A DNA stretch of 15,255 bases from Planctomycetaceae bacterium (GCA_031256755.1 JAIRPZ010000260.1:1-15255); one strand, 5' to 3'. Shown: positions 6,745 through 15,033, counted from the stretch's first letter. Notes: generated by a model from the letters alone, not told the origin. Program-made: numbers and translations.

Positions 6745-7626
6745 TTATTTTCCTTTTCCCGGTTCGTCTGCCGCTTTGAACTTAAACGGGGCGGCTTCGC
6801 CGGTAAAATCGGTGGAAAGAACGGACGGACAAATGTACCGCTCAAAATGTTCGACAATCAAATCGGTTCCTTTGAAGTGGGAAACCTTGGGCCAACTCCG
6901 CGAATCATACATTGTATCGGTCATATCCCGCATCAATGCGGTATTATTGCCGAGCCGAACCTGCTGCCGTAAACCGAAAGGTCTGCCGATAACGCACATA
7001 TTTGTATGTACACCCATCACAATCACATTATTGATGCCGTTTTGCCGGCAGTATGAACCGATAGCAACACCGGAATCGGTGATGAAATCTTTATCGGGAT
7101 CAATCGACAGCGTGTCGATTTGACTTCGCCACGGACTGCCGCCCGGACATTTCGGTTCGCAGTCGCAACCGCCGTTTCCTTGATCGATGGGCCACTTTGC
7201 GTCTGTTTCTGTTGGCAGACCATGGCACCATTTTTCGCCGCCGAGAATTTTCAAAACCTCCGGGTCGGCTTTGATGTCCACCGCTCTTTTCCTCGCCGGG
7301 TGATCACCGTAGGGCCCCATACAGCTACTGGGGGCATGGAAAATGGTTACACCCTGTTCGCGGGCTTTTCTCAGAACTTTATCCATTGCCGGTGCCATTT
7401 CCGCAACTCTTGCGGTGGCTCCTTTGCACCAATGCTTATCCCACATATCGCAAATGACGATAGCGGTCTTTTTCGGGTCCCATTTCTGTTCTTCGACCAC
7501 GGTCACAACGGTTCCTTCTTTCAGAACCCGTTTTTGGGTTTTGAGGGTGAGGTCTGCCGCAAAAATTTGCTGACCGGCGGCAAACAGCACCGCCGCCAAG
7601 GTCATCGTTCTCATACTAATTTTCAT
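6745..7626 (-). CDS. Exported isochorismatase-like cysteine hydrolase
   Basis: Predicted periplasmic or secreted protein of 293 aa. A signal peptide (MKISMRTMTLAAVLFAAGQQ plus IFAA, 1-24) precedes an isochorismatase-fold domain (about 53-270). The family's catalytic Asp is probably Asp60 in VICDMWD, and the nucleophile Cys211 in GVHTNMCV (205-212). The catalytic Lys of the classical D-K-C triad is not obvious: the region before the nucleophile reads DPDKDFITDSGVAIG (176-190), with Lys179 the only nearby candidate. GVHTNMCV, RPFGLRQ and MRDMTDTMY are patterns I recall from planctomycetal exported homologues, whose substrates are unknown. A Cys-rich insertion (GGCDCEPKCPGG, 152-163) is discussed as a finding. 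True isochorismate hydrolysis is unlikely for an exported enzyme. A sigma70-type promoter lies upstream. Confidence 0.87.
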   Translation of the reverse strand: MKISMRTMTLAAVLFAAGQQIFAADLTLKTQKRVLKEGTVVTVVEEQKWDPKKTAIVICDMWDKHWCKGATARVAEMAPAMDKVLRKAREQGVTIFHAPSSCMGPYGDHPARKRAVDIKADPEVLKILGGEKWCHGLPTETDAKWPIDQGNGGCDCEPKCPGGSPWRSQIDTLSIDPDKDFITDSGVAIGSYCRQNGINNVIVMGVHTNMCVIGRPFGLRQQVRLGNNTALMRDMTDTMYDSRSWPKVSHFKGTDLIVEHFERYICPSVLSTDFTGEAAPFKFKAADEPGKGK

Positions 7627-7663
7627 GATAATGAACTGTGTTAAAAGTGAACTTCCGATTCTT

Positions 7664-7692
7664 ATTCTAAATCATTACGGAAGACAATGCAA
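7664..7692 (-). promoter_or_regulatory. Promoter of the isochorismatase-like gene
   Basis: On the minus strand TTGCAT (7692-7687), 17-nt spacer, TAGAAT (7669-7664). Predicted start is near 7657, giving a leader of about 30 nt to the ATG at 7626. It is divergent from the proposed RND promoter 50 bp away. Confidence 0.5.
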
Positions 7693-7743
7693 GTCCGCAG
7701 CCCCGGTTCTTTCTCGGACAAACATGCGTGCCGCTGCCGGTTC

Positions 7744-7771
7744 TTGATTGTTGTTTTATCTTATCTATAAA
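7744..7771 (+). promoter_or_regulatory. Probable promoter of the RND exporter gene
   Basis: TTGATT (7744-7749), 16-nt spacer, TATAAA (7766-7771). Predicted start is about 7778, upstream of both candidate start codons (7803 and 7872). Confidence 0.4.
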
Positions 7772-7871
7772 AACGGCATAGTTTATATGAAAAAGCGGGT
7801 CAATGCCGGAACTCTTCCGCATGTTTTGTGTTAAAATGGCTAAACATTGTGTTTTACGGAGACCTTCACTT

Positions 7872-10800
7872 ATGCTGCGTTCTTTAATCCGCTGGGTCGT
7901 GGCGAATTCGCCTGCGATGAATATCCTGCTTATTGCCGTCCTTGCCGGCGGGATTTATTGCGCTGCCACCCTCCGGCGGGAAACATTTCCTGAATTCGAT
8001 ATGGAAATGATTACCGTTTCTGTTCCCTATCCGGGCGCAACGCCCGAAGAAGTCGAAAACGGCATCTGTCAGAAAATTGAAGAAGCACTTCAAACCATTG
8101 AAGGCGTGCGGAAAATGACTTCCACTGCCGGGGAAGGAATGGGAACCGTCATGCTCGAATTGCGAAGCAACGTCAAAGATGTTGACCGGATTCTCAACGA
8201 AGTGAAAGAAGCCGTCGACCGGATTCCTTCGTTTCCTGAACTCGCCGAAAACCGGATTGTTCAGCGCGTCAAAATGCAGGAAACCGTTATTCAAATCGGC
8301 ATTCTCGGTCCTGCAAGCGATTCCGTTGAAGCCGCTCTGCATCTCCGGCAGGTCGCCGAAGACCTCCGGCAGGAACTCTTGCAGTATTCCCGTATTTCGA
8401 TGGTCAATCTTGTCGGTACAAAAGATTATCAAATCGACATTGAAATTCCTGAAAGCACGCTGCGTTCTTATAAAATGACGCTTGATCAGGCGGCGGGCAT
8501 TATTCGTAACGAAAATGTTCAAACGCCCGGCGGCACAATCCGTGCGCCGTCGCAGGAAATCAACGTCCGCACCGATAACCGGAGGTATGACAGTAAAGGC
8601 ATCGGCGAACTGCCGCTCATCACAAACCGGGACGGCACCGTGATTAAACTGAAAGAAGTCGCCAATGTCCGGGACGAATTCGTTGACGGACACTCCACCG
8701 CCACGATCTACATGCCGCCGGCTGATGCCGACGGGAACGTGAAAATTCCTGCGGATACCGATTCCATCAGCGGCAGACATGTTGTTGCCCTGAATGTTTT
8801 ACGCAACACAAACGAAGACCTCTTGGCAATGATGAATGACGTGTATGATTTCGTCCAAAAGAAACAGCAGCCCGGTGCGCTGCCGCCGGGGTATTCCGTC
8901 ATCACTTGGGGCGACCATTCAACGATTGTCAAAGAACGGCTTCAACTGCTCTCGACCAACGGATTGCAGGGCTTGCTGATCGTCTTTATTTTATTAACAC
9001 TGTTTCTTGATATGAAACTGGCGTTCTGGGTTGCCCTCGGAATTCCGTTTTCGATATGCGCCGCCTGTGTCGTACTGGATTTACAGGGGCAAACCATGAA
9101 CATGATTACGATGTTTGCGTTCATTGTCGGTCTCGGTATTGTGGTGGACGATGCCATCGTTGCGGGAGAAAATGTTTATCGCCATCGTGAACAACTCGGC
9201 AAGGATTATTTTACGGCAGCCGTGGACGGCGTTGCGGAAATTGCTCCTGCGGTTTCTTCCTCTGTGCTGACAACTATCATTGCTTTTGTGCCGCTTATTT
9301 TTGTCGAGGGCTTTCTGGGAAAAATCTTTTATCTTGTTCCGGTCGTACTGATTGCAATGCTCATCGCATCGCTTTTTGAATGTTTCACGATGCTGCCGTG
9401 CCACCTTGCTCACAAAGATAATCTTTTTCTCAAAATGCTCGGCGGCTATCTTTATATTTTTTCATTCCTTCTGTTTCCGCTGCGTTATTTACAAGCCGGT
9501 GCAGGTACCGGAATGGACTTTGTCGTGAAACGGATTTATGCTCCGTCTGTAAAAGCCGTGCTGCGCAACCGGATGATTTTTGTTACAGCAAGTTGCTGTG
9601 TTCTTGTTTTTTGTATTACATTAACTCTTTCGGGACGGCTGCCTTTCGTTTTTTTTCCGAAAATGGACGGCGATGAAATACAAACCAATGTTTCGTTTCC
9701 CAACGGCACGCCTGCCGAAGTGACCGAAAAATGGACAAAACATTTAGAACGTTCTTTTTGGAAAGTTGCGAAGGAATATGAAGACAAAGGGATCAAAATT
9801 GCAAACCGGTCTCTTCGGATTGTCGGCAATTCGATTGTTTCCCGCGGCGGCGGTCTGTCCGGTACAGGCAGCGGCGGCAACAGTCATCAAGGCGGCGTAA
9901 CCGTGGAATTAACCAGCGGCAAACGCTCTGTCAGCAGTATGGAAATTGTGAACCGGTGGCGTGAAGTTTCCGGTTCTGTACCGGGTGCAGAAGAATTAAC
10001 CTTTACAACGCAGTCCTTTGGACCGCAGCATTCGCCGATAGAATTCCTTCTTGCGGCACCGTTAAATATGTCAGGCGGTGCCAAAAACCTCGAAGCCGCT
10101 GTGGAGGAGTGCAAAGAATATCTTGCAAACATTGACGGCACACGGGACATTAAAGACGGCGATGTGCCGGGAAAATACGAATTCAACTTGAAAATCAAAG
10201 ACAAAGCGAAATCGATGGGCGTATATGACGGCGAATTGGCAAGCGTGATCCGGGCAACGTACTACGGTGCGGAAGTGCAGCGTTTGCAGCGGGGCAGGCA
10301 TGAGGTAAAAGTTATGGTTTGTTATCCCCGCGAAGACCGCCGGTCGCTGGGGGACTTTAATGAGATTCGTGTCCGAACCGGTGCCGGTGAATTTCCGATT
10401 ACGGAATTGGCGGAGATCGAAGTTGTCCGCGGTTACACAAGTATTTCCCGGCGGAATCAAATGCGGACAATTACGGTTTCGTCCGACATCGAAGAGGGAA
10501 GAGCCAATGCGATGCAGATTACAAGCAAGATGCAGCAGGAATTTTTTCCGGCATTGCTGAAAAAATATCCCGGCTTGCAGATCATTCAGTCGGGCGATCA
10601 GGAACATATGGCGGAAACGATGGGCAGTTTATGGCTGCTGTTTTCGCTGGCGATGTGCGGAATTTTTGTGGTGCTGACGATACAGTTCCGCTCTTACTTG
10701 CAGCCCTTTATGGTGATGGCGATTATTCCTTTCGGCTGGATCGGTGTTACTTTCGGGCATTGGTTTTTCGGCTATGCGGTTTCGATGACAAGCGGTTTCG

Positions 10801-11171
10801 GTTTTGTAGCCTTGTGCGGTGTGATTATTAACGATTCTATCGTGATGATTGATTTTATTAACCGGCGTGTTCGGGACGGGGCAGAGATTCTTGAAACATT
10901 GGTTGAGGTGGGACAGGATCGTTTCCGACCGATATTTTTAACATCGGCAACGACCTTGGGCGGTTTGCTCCCGCTGGTTTTTGAAACATCTTTGCAGGCG
11001 AAAATTATGATTCCGATGGCATTGAGTTTGGCATGCGGTGTGGGTTTCGCACTTATTTTTGTTCTTTATTTTGTACCGGTTTTGTATTCGTTTTATACCG
11101 GTATTCTCAAACGCAGCGGCATTGAAATCCGCGACCGGCTGATCAAATTGGATGCGGATCGGCAAGTTTAA
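7872..11171 (+). CDS. RND-family efflux transporter (AcrB/HAE1-like inner-membrane pump)
   Basis: Proton-driven inner-membrane exporter of 1099 aa, close to the usual length for the family. The first membrane helix (about 11-31) and the periplasmic opening FPEFDMEMITVSVPYPGATP match AcrB-like proteins. The TM4 signature GIVVDDAIVAGENVYR carries the proton-relay acids Asp426/Asp427. TM10 reads GVIINDSIVMIDFINR with Asn987-Asp988 where AcrB has its lysine, a variant seen in other RND branches. A Gly/Ser-rich loop followed by HQGGVTVEL sits near residues 657-680. I start at ATG 7872: it has GGAG 10 nt upstream and gives a short N-terminus before TM1. ATG 7803 would add 23 polar residues without a Shine-Dalgarno. 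No adaptor (HlyD/AcrA) or outer-membrane partner is adjacent, so partners must be elsewhere. Substrate unknown. Confidence 0.92.
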   Translation: MLRSLIRWVVANSPAMNILLIAVLAGGIYCAATLRRETFPEFDMEMITVSVPYPGATPEEVENGICQKIEEALQTIEGVRKMTSTAGEGMGTVMLELRSNVKDVDRILNEVKEAVDRIPSFPELAENRIVQRVKMQETVIQIGILGPASDSVEAALHLRQVAEDLRQELLQYSRISMVNLVGTKDYQIDIEIPESTLRSYKMTLDQAAGIIRNENVQTPGGTIRAPSQEINVRTDNRRYDSKGIGELPLITNRDGTVIKLKEVANVRDEFVDGHSTATIYMPPADADGNVKIPADTDSISGRHVVALNVLRNTNEDLLAMMNDVYDFVQKKQQPGALPPGYSVITWGDHSTIVKERLQLLSTNGLQGLLIVFILLTLFLDMKLAFWVALGIPFSICAACVVLDLQGQTMNMITMFAFIVGLGIVVDDAIVAGENVYRHREQLGKDYFTAAVDGVAEIAPAVSSSVLTTIIAFVPLIFVEGFLGKIFYLVPVVLIAMLIASLFECFTMLPCHLAHKDNLFLKMLGGYLYIFSFLLFPLRYLQAGAGTGMDFVVKRIYAPSVKAVLRNRMIFVTASCCVLVFCITLTLSGRLPFVFFPKMDGDEIQTNVSFPNGTPAEVTEKWTKHLERSFWKVAKEYEDKGIKIANRSLRIVGNSIVSRGGGLSGTGSGGNSHQGGVTVELTSGKRSVSSMEIVNRWREVSGSVPGAEELTFTTQSFGPQHSPIEFLLAAPLNMSGGAKNLEAAVEECKEYLANIDGTRDIKDGDVPGKYEFNLKIKDKAKSMGVYDGELASVIRATYYGAEVQRLQRGRHEVKVMVCYPREDRRSLGDFNEIRVRTGAGEFPITELAEIEVVRGYTSISRRNQMRTITVSSDIEEGRANAMQITSKMQQEFFPALLKKYPGLQIIQSGDQEHMAETMGSLWLLFSLAMCGIFVVLTIQFRSYLQPFMVMAIIPFGWIGVTFGHWFFGYAVSMTSGFGFVALCGVIINDSIVMIDFINRRVRDGAEILETLVEVGQDRFRPIFLTSATTLGGLLPLVFETSLQAKIMIPMALSLACGVGFALIFVLYFVPVLYSFYTGILKRSGIEIRDRLIKLDADRQV

Positions 11172-11208
11172 GGCAGACCGGATCGCACCTGTTTCAGTCG
11201 GCGTTGCT

Positions 11209-12720
11209 TTATTCGGCATCTTTTTCTGTTTCCCGGTGGTCAATCTTTTTCCAGTACGTATCAAAATCAAAGTGCGGCGAATTGTTGCCGTCATGACACG
11301 TCAAACAATGTTTTTTGACTGTTTCGCCTTCGACCGACAGCCGGAGTTGCCGCCGAATCTTTTCCTGTAACGCCGTATCCGCCCCCTGTTCCGCTTTGAT
11401 GTGATTTTCTCCTTGCCCGTGACACGATTCGCAGCCGACAGAAACCAACTTCGGCGTTTCTTTTTCACTCCTAAACCCGTTTTGATACGGCATAAATTCT
11501 GCCGCATTCCAGCCGATGACATGGCAGGCAATACATTCCGGATCAAAGTTCCGTGCCGGTTTTGCCGTTTCTTTTAAGGAATCCCACGCTTTGGCATGCC
11601 GGGATTTTTTCCAAATATTATGGGCGGTTTCATGACAATCCGCACAGGAAGCAGAACCGGCGAATGAGCCAAGTATTGCCGATCTTTTATCAGGAATCGG
11701 TTTTATTCCCAAACCGGAAAGACCGGTCTGCCGCAGTTGATCCTGATAGATTTTCATCAATTCCATAATCTTCGGCGAATTATTGTAACGGGAATCAAAG
11801 GGAATCCGCTCGAACCGGATCGGCATCTTTTCATCATCGAACAGACCGGCAGCAACAGCGTACCGACCTTTCTCGCCGACTTCAATCAACACGGTTTTGC
11901 CGATTTTCCGCGGCTGCAACGGCGGTTCTGCCGGAATATCACTCGGCAGTACAAAATCGAACCGGTCAGGAAATTCCTTGAGCAGCATATTCAATTCATT
12001 GGCGGTGCCGTGAAAAATCAGAACTTTTTTGTTACAATTTTCCGCAGCAATTTTCGGCAGCACTTCTTTCAATTTACCGGCAGCGGCTGCCGTTTTGATG
12101 TCGTCATTGTGAATTTTATTCCGCAAGGAATCGCCGAGAACGGAAACAATCCCGATTTTGATTCCCTCTTTCTCAAGAATCCGGTACGGCACTACAAAAT
12201 CCGGCGAAAATTCCATAATTGCTGCGTTTGCCGAAGTGTACCGCTTCGGATTGCCCGGCACATCAACGGAATATAAAATCAATGTATCGGTCGGAAACAG
12301 GAGTTCCCGGCTTCCAAGTCCGGCCGCCTGATATTTCATCAGCCGGTATGCTTCATCAATCACAAAATTAAATTTCAATTCTTCCTGTTGTCCGAAACCC
12401 TTGTTGAGATTGCCGGCATCTATCGGCAATACATGCCAGCCGTTTTTTTCGAGTTGCTGCAAACATGTCATCCGCCGGCTTAATCCTCCTTTCATTTGAT
12501 CCAGACCGGCGCAGCCGCACGGCTCGATATATCCGTCAAGAAATCCGGTAAAAAAGAGCATCAATTTCGGTTTTGTCCATCCTTCAAACAGCGGCGGTTC
12601 CGCGGCAGAAAGCATCGGCTTTCCGGCGGTCTGACGCGGCTCGGTAAACGTTTGGGCAAAACAAACATGGGCAAAACAAAAAGCAATGCACAAAAGAAAA
12701 GATAACAGGCGGATAGACAT
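11209..12720 (-). CDS. Exported tetraheme cytochrome c (c554-like) with phosphoesterase-like N-terminal domain
   Basis: Predicted periplasmic electron-transfer protein of 503 aa. A signal peptide (MSIRLLSFLLCIAFCFAHVC plus FAQ, 1-23) is followed by a domain at about 50-350 that resembles the UshA/5'-nucleotidase metallophosphoesterase fold. It has LFFTGFLDGYIEPCGCAG (55-72), GGLSRR (78-83), LPIDAGN (98-104) and LIFHG (234-238). Four CXXCH haem sites follow: CADCH 359-363, CIACH 396-400, CESCH 430-434 and CLTCH 472-476. Candidate distal ligands are H367, H375 (in SRHAKAW), H440 and H483, in a pattern like cytochrome c554. I reject an in-frame TTG at 12879, which would precede the promoter, overlap ubiA and bury the signal peptide. 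The likely role is in respiratory or detoxifying redox chemistry; the substrate is unknown. Confidence 0.88.
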   Translation of the reverse strand: MSIRLLSFLLCIAFCFAHVCFAQTFTEPRQTAGKPMLSAAEPPLFEGWTKPKLMLFFTGFLDGYIEPCGCAGLDQMKGGLSRRMTCLQQLEKNGWHVLPIDAGNLNKGFGQQEELKFNFVIDEAYRLMKYQAAGLGSRELLFPTDTLILYSVDVPGNPKRYTSANAAIMEFSPDFVVPYRILEKEGIKIGIVSVLGDSLRNKIHNDDIKTAAAAGKLKEVLPKIAAENCNKKVLIFHGTANELNMLLKEFPDRFDFVLPSDIPAEPPLQPRKIGKTVLIEVGEKGRYAVAAGLFDDEKMPIRFERIPFDSRYNNSPKIMELMKIYQDQLRQTGLSGLGIKPIPDKRSAILGSFAGSASCADCHETAHNIWKKSRHAKAWDSLKETAKPARNFDPECIACHVIGWNAAEFMPYQNGFRSEKETPKLVSVGCESCHGQGENHIKAEQGADTALQEKIRRQLRLSVEGETVKKHCLTCHDGNNSPHFDFDTYWKKIDHRETEKDAE

Positions 12721-12766
12721 GAAATGAATTGATGTGCGGACTGATGCATAAACCGGCGGTCTGCTG

Positions 12767-12795
12767 ATTCTAACACAAACCGTTTCGTTCTTCAA
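12767..12795 (-). promoter_or_regulatory. Promoter of the tetraheme cytochrome gene
   Basis: On the minus strand TTGAAG (12795-12790), 17-nt spacer, TAGAAT (12772-12767), with an extended -10 (TGTTAGAAT). Predicted start is near 12760, giving a leader of about 40 nt to the ATG at 12720. This fixes the gene start downstream of 12760 and separates the gene from ubiA transcription. Confidence 0.55.
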
Positions 12796-12856
12796 TAGTT
12801 CTCTGCCGCTTCGTGCCGTATTCAACGGTTGTATTTCGCTGTATTCCGCGAACGGT

Positions 12857-13756
12857 TCAATGCAGCAGTATATCGGCAATGCCGATGATCAGCAAACCGG
12901 CAGAAACGAGAACGTTAAATTGAAAAAACGCCGTGTTGATACGATCCAGATTGATGACTCCTCCTTTTGGAACCGCAAAAAGATGTTCCGCTGCCAACAC
13001 GATTGCCGTACCGCCTATGCCGATTTTGTACAAAAATCCAAAATGTTCATAGAAAAAAGGGATTAAAAACCAGACAGCGGCAGCCGTAAAGTGACACAAC
13101 GCCGAAATACGGAATGCTGCCGTGATTCCGTACCGACCCGGTATGCTGAATAAATTATTTTTTTTATCGAATTCAGCATCTTGTGCGGCATAAATGAGAT
13201 CGAACCCTGCTGTCCAGAAGAAAACGCCGAGACCGAGTAAAACCGGCGGCACCGGAATCGGAAACAGAACCGGACGGACAGCAATCCAAGCGGCAAACGG
13301 AGCGGTCATTAAAGCGGCACCGAGCCAGAAATGAGCCAATACCGTCCACCGTTTTGTATAACTGTAACAAAAAAGGAATATCAAAACGGGAATAGACGCA
13401 AACAGCGGAATCCGGTTCGGTAAAAACAAAAGTGTCGAACCGATGAATCCGAGCGAACACAAAATGACGAATAATAGCACATGTCGTGCAGATAAAACGC
13501 CGGCGGGGATATGCCGGTTTGCTGTCCGGGGATTTCGGGCATCAATGTCTTTGTCGGCAAAACGGTTGAATCCCATCGCGGCACTTCGGGCGAAAACCAT
13601 GCAGAGCAGAATGCCGGAAATGTCCAGAAACCGAAAGGGAAACCGGCAGGGCATTTCACAGCCGTTCAGTTTGATTGCCATACAGTAAGCCAACAGAGCA
13701 AAAGGCAGCGCAAAAAGCGTGTGAGAAAACCGGATTAGTCCGAAATAGAGCCTCAT
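12857..13756 (-). CDS. ubiA: UbiA-family polyprenyltransferase
   Basis: Integral-membrane aromatic prenyltransferase of 299 aa that attaches an isoprenoid tail to a quinone precursor. The first Asp-rich motif is NRFADKDID (64-72, Asp68 and Asp72), followed by ARNPRTANRHIPAG. The second is DLIYAAQDAEFD (186-197), followed by SIPGRYG. These hold the Mg-pyrophosphate of the prenyl donor. Several hydrophobic helices surround them, as expected for the nine-helix fold. If the organism makes menaquinone by the futalosine route, as many planctomycetes do, this could be MqnP rather than 4-hydroxybenzoate prenyltransferase; the sequence alone does not decide. I start at ATG 13756. The ATG at 13840 adds 28 polar residues before the conserved RLYFGLIRFSHTLFALPFA and lies between the -35 and -10 boxes. 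Confidence 0.9.
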   Translation of the reverse strand: MRLYFGLIRFSHTLFALPFALLAYCMAIKLNGCEMPCRFPFRFLDISGILLCMVFARSAAMGFNRFADKDIDARNPRTANRHIPAGVLSARHVLLFVILCSLGFIGSTLLFLPNRIPLFASIPVLIFLFCYSYTKRWTVLAHFWLGAALMTAPFAAWIAVRPVLFPIPVPPVLLGLGVFFWTAGFDLIYAAQDAEFDKKNNLFSIPGRYGITAAFRISALCHFTAAAVWFLIPFFYEHFGFLYKIGIGGTAIVLAAEHLFAVPKGGVINLDRINTAFFQFNVLVSAGLLIIGIADILLH

Positions 13757-13820
13757 GGATGCTGATGCGATTCGATATTGAACGGATTGGTTCCCTAACG
13801 TTAAATTACGATGATTTATG

Positions 13821-13850
13821 AATATACAGATTTTTTTCATTTTTTGTCAA
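13821..13850 (-). promoter_or_regulatory. Promoter of ubiA
   Basis: On the minus strand: perfect TTGACA (13850-13845), 18-nt spacer, TATATT (13826-13821). Predicted transcription start is near 13814, about 58 nt before the ATG at 13756. It is divergent from the isomerase promoter 44 bp away. Confidence 0.5.
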
Positions 13851-13893
13851 TACCCGTTGATGGAACGCGCTGCCAAAATGCCGGCTCCCCTAT

Positions 13894-13922
13894 TTGACAA
13901 AACGGCGGCGAAGTATTACACT
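13894..13922 (+). promoter_or_regulatory. Promoter of the TIM-barrel isomerase gene
   Basis: Perfect TTGACA (13894-13899), 17-nt spacer, TACACT (13917-13922; 4/6). Predicted start is near 13929, giving a leader of about 32 nt to the ATG at 13961. Confidence 0.5.
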
Positions 13923-13947
13923 GTGCTATCTTTATCACGATATTTTT

Positions 13948-13952
13948 AGGAG
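13948..13952 (+). promoter_or_regulatory. Shine-Dalgarno site deciding the isomerase start
   Basis: AGGAG lies 8 nt before ATG 13961. An in-frame GTG at 13952 overlaps this site and so is not the likely start. It is the only textbook Shine-Dalgarno site among the genes of the window. Confidence 0.7.
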
Positions 13953-13960
13953 TGGCTCAA

Positions 13961-15010
13961 ATGACAAAGAAAGTAAATACGTATCCGAAATTGCATAATG
14001 CGGCTTGGCCCGGTTTAGTCGGTAAAGGCGTTCCCGGCGCAGAACCCGCCATCGATCTCGATACCATGCTCCGGCTGACCAAAAATGCCGAAGCAGACGG
14101 TCAGCGGTTCGATGGCATTGATCTGATCCTTGCCAAACCGCATTTCGACATGAACAACGCTGCCGAAGAAACCAAGCGGATCGCCGAAAAAGTGCAGTCC
14201 TGTGGTCTTGCTATCGGGTCAGTTGTGGCTCCGATTTGGGGCGGAGACGGCGGCGGATGTGCCTACGGCAGTGATACCGACCGAAAAAAATTCCTTGCTC
14301 AAGTCAAAAAAACCTGCGAAACGGCTGCGGCGTGGCGGAAAATGAATCTCCGTCCAAGCGGATGCATCCGTATCGACACTGCCGGCGGTGTTGTCGATTG
14401 GGCAAAAGACCCGGAAGGTCACCAGAAACTTATCGCCGGGACCTTTTCCGAAGCGTGCAGCATTGCAGCGGATTACGATGAAGTGCTTGCTTGTGAAGGA
14501 GAAATCTGCTGGGGCGGTATTCACAGTTGGAAACGGATGCTGCAAATCTTTGAAATGGTTGACCGTCCGCAAACACTCGGTTTTCAAGCCGATATGGCGC
14601 ATTCGATGCTCTATCTGCTCGGCTACAATGCCCCGGAAGACCGCCTTTTACCGGAAAATTACGATTGGAAAGACCGATCGGTTTTCGATGCCGCTTACAA
14701 AAAAATGACTGATGCGCTGCGGCGTTGGACGGTTGATTTTCACGTCGCTCAAAATGACGGTTCTGTGTTCGGAAGCGGGACGCACGACAAGACCGGACGG
14801 CATTGCCTGCCGGACGATCCCAACGGCAAAATGGACATAGCCCGCTGCGCCGGTTTCTGGCTTCGCGATGAAGACGGTTTGACGAAACGGTTCAACCATC
14901 TTTGCTGGGACGGCTGTATGTTCCCGAATGTGGTGATGCAGGATCAGAAAACGTGGAACAATGTTCTTGCAGCGATGGTTTGCGTGCGGGATCAGCACGG
15001 CTGGAAATAG
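13961..15010 (+). CDS. Sugar phosphate isomerase/epimerase-like TIM-barrel protein (xylose isomerase/AP endonuclease 2 fold)
   Basis: Probably a cytoplasmic metal-dependent TIM-barrel enzyme of 349 aa; no signal peptide is visible. The PF01261-type pattern includes FDGIDLILAKPHFD (50-63), GLAIGSVVAPIWGG (82-95), LACEGEICW (176-184; Glu179/Glu181 as possible metal ligands), GFQADMAHS (207-215; Asp211), VDFHVAQNDG (258-267; His261) and CWDGCMFPN (315-323). Relatives isomerise or epimerise sugars or keto-sugars, and some act on 3-keto-glycosides. The true substrate cannot be read from the sequence. The ATG 13961 start follows AGGAG at good spacing. The gene is divergent from ubiA and ends before a long hairpin. 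A functional link with the DUF1080 hydrolase at the other end of the window is possible but unsupported by proximity. Confidence 0.85.
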   Translation: MTKKVNTYPKLHNAAWPGLVGKGVPGAEPAIDLDTMLRLTKNAEADGQRFDGIDLILAKPHFDMNNAAEETKRIAEKVQSCGLAIGSVVAPIWGGDGGGCAYGSDTDRKKFLAQVKKTCETAAAWRKMNLRPSGCIRIDTAGGVVDWAKDPEGHQKLIAGTFSEACSIAADYDEVLACEGEICWGGIHSWKRMLQIFEMVDRPQTLGFQADMAHSMLYLLGYNAPEDRLLPENYDWKDRSVFDAAYKKMTDALRRWTVDFHVAQNDGSVFGSGTHDKTGRHCLPDDPNGKMDIARCAGFWLRDEDGLTKRFNHLCWDGCMFPNVVMQDQKTWNNVLAAMVCVRDQHGWK

Positions 15011-15033
15011 ATGCCCTGCCATCAACAGCATTG

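Noticed and set aside
7884..8780. Open frame of about 300 codons antisense to the RND exporter
   Set aside because: It is a shadow of a confident gene, with repeated Phe/Asn/His-rich residues and no domain. The sense strand has strong family motifs.
12835..12852. 5-bp inverted repeat TTCGC/GCGAA near the end of ubiA, considered as a terminator
   Set aside because: The stem is short, the loop is 8 nt, and no T-tract follows on the minus strand.
14049..14059. An 11-bp match to the 3' end of tRNA-Lys (CCATCGATCTC), considered as a possible att site
   Set aside because: It is too short, lies inside the isomerase coding sequence, and there is no integrase or phage gene between the two copies.
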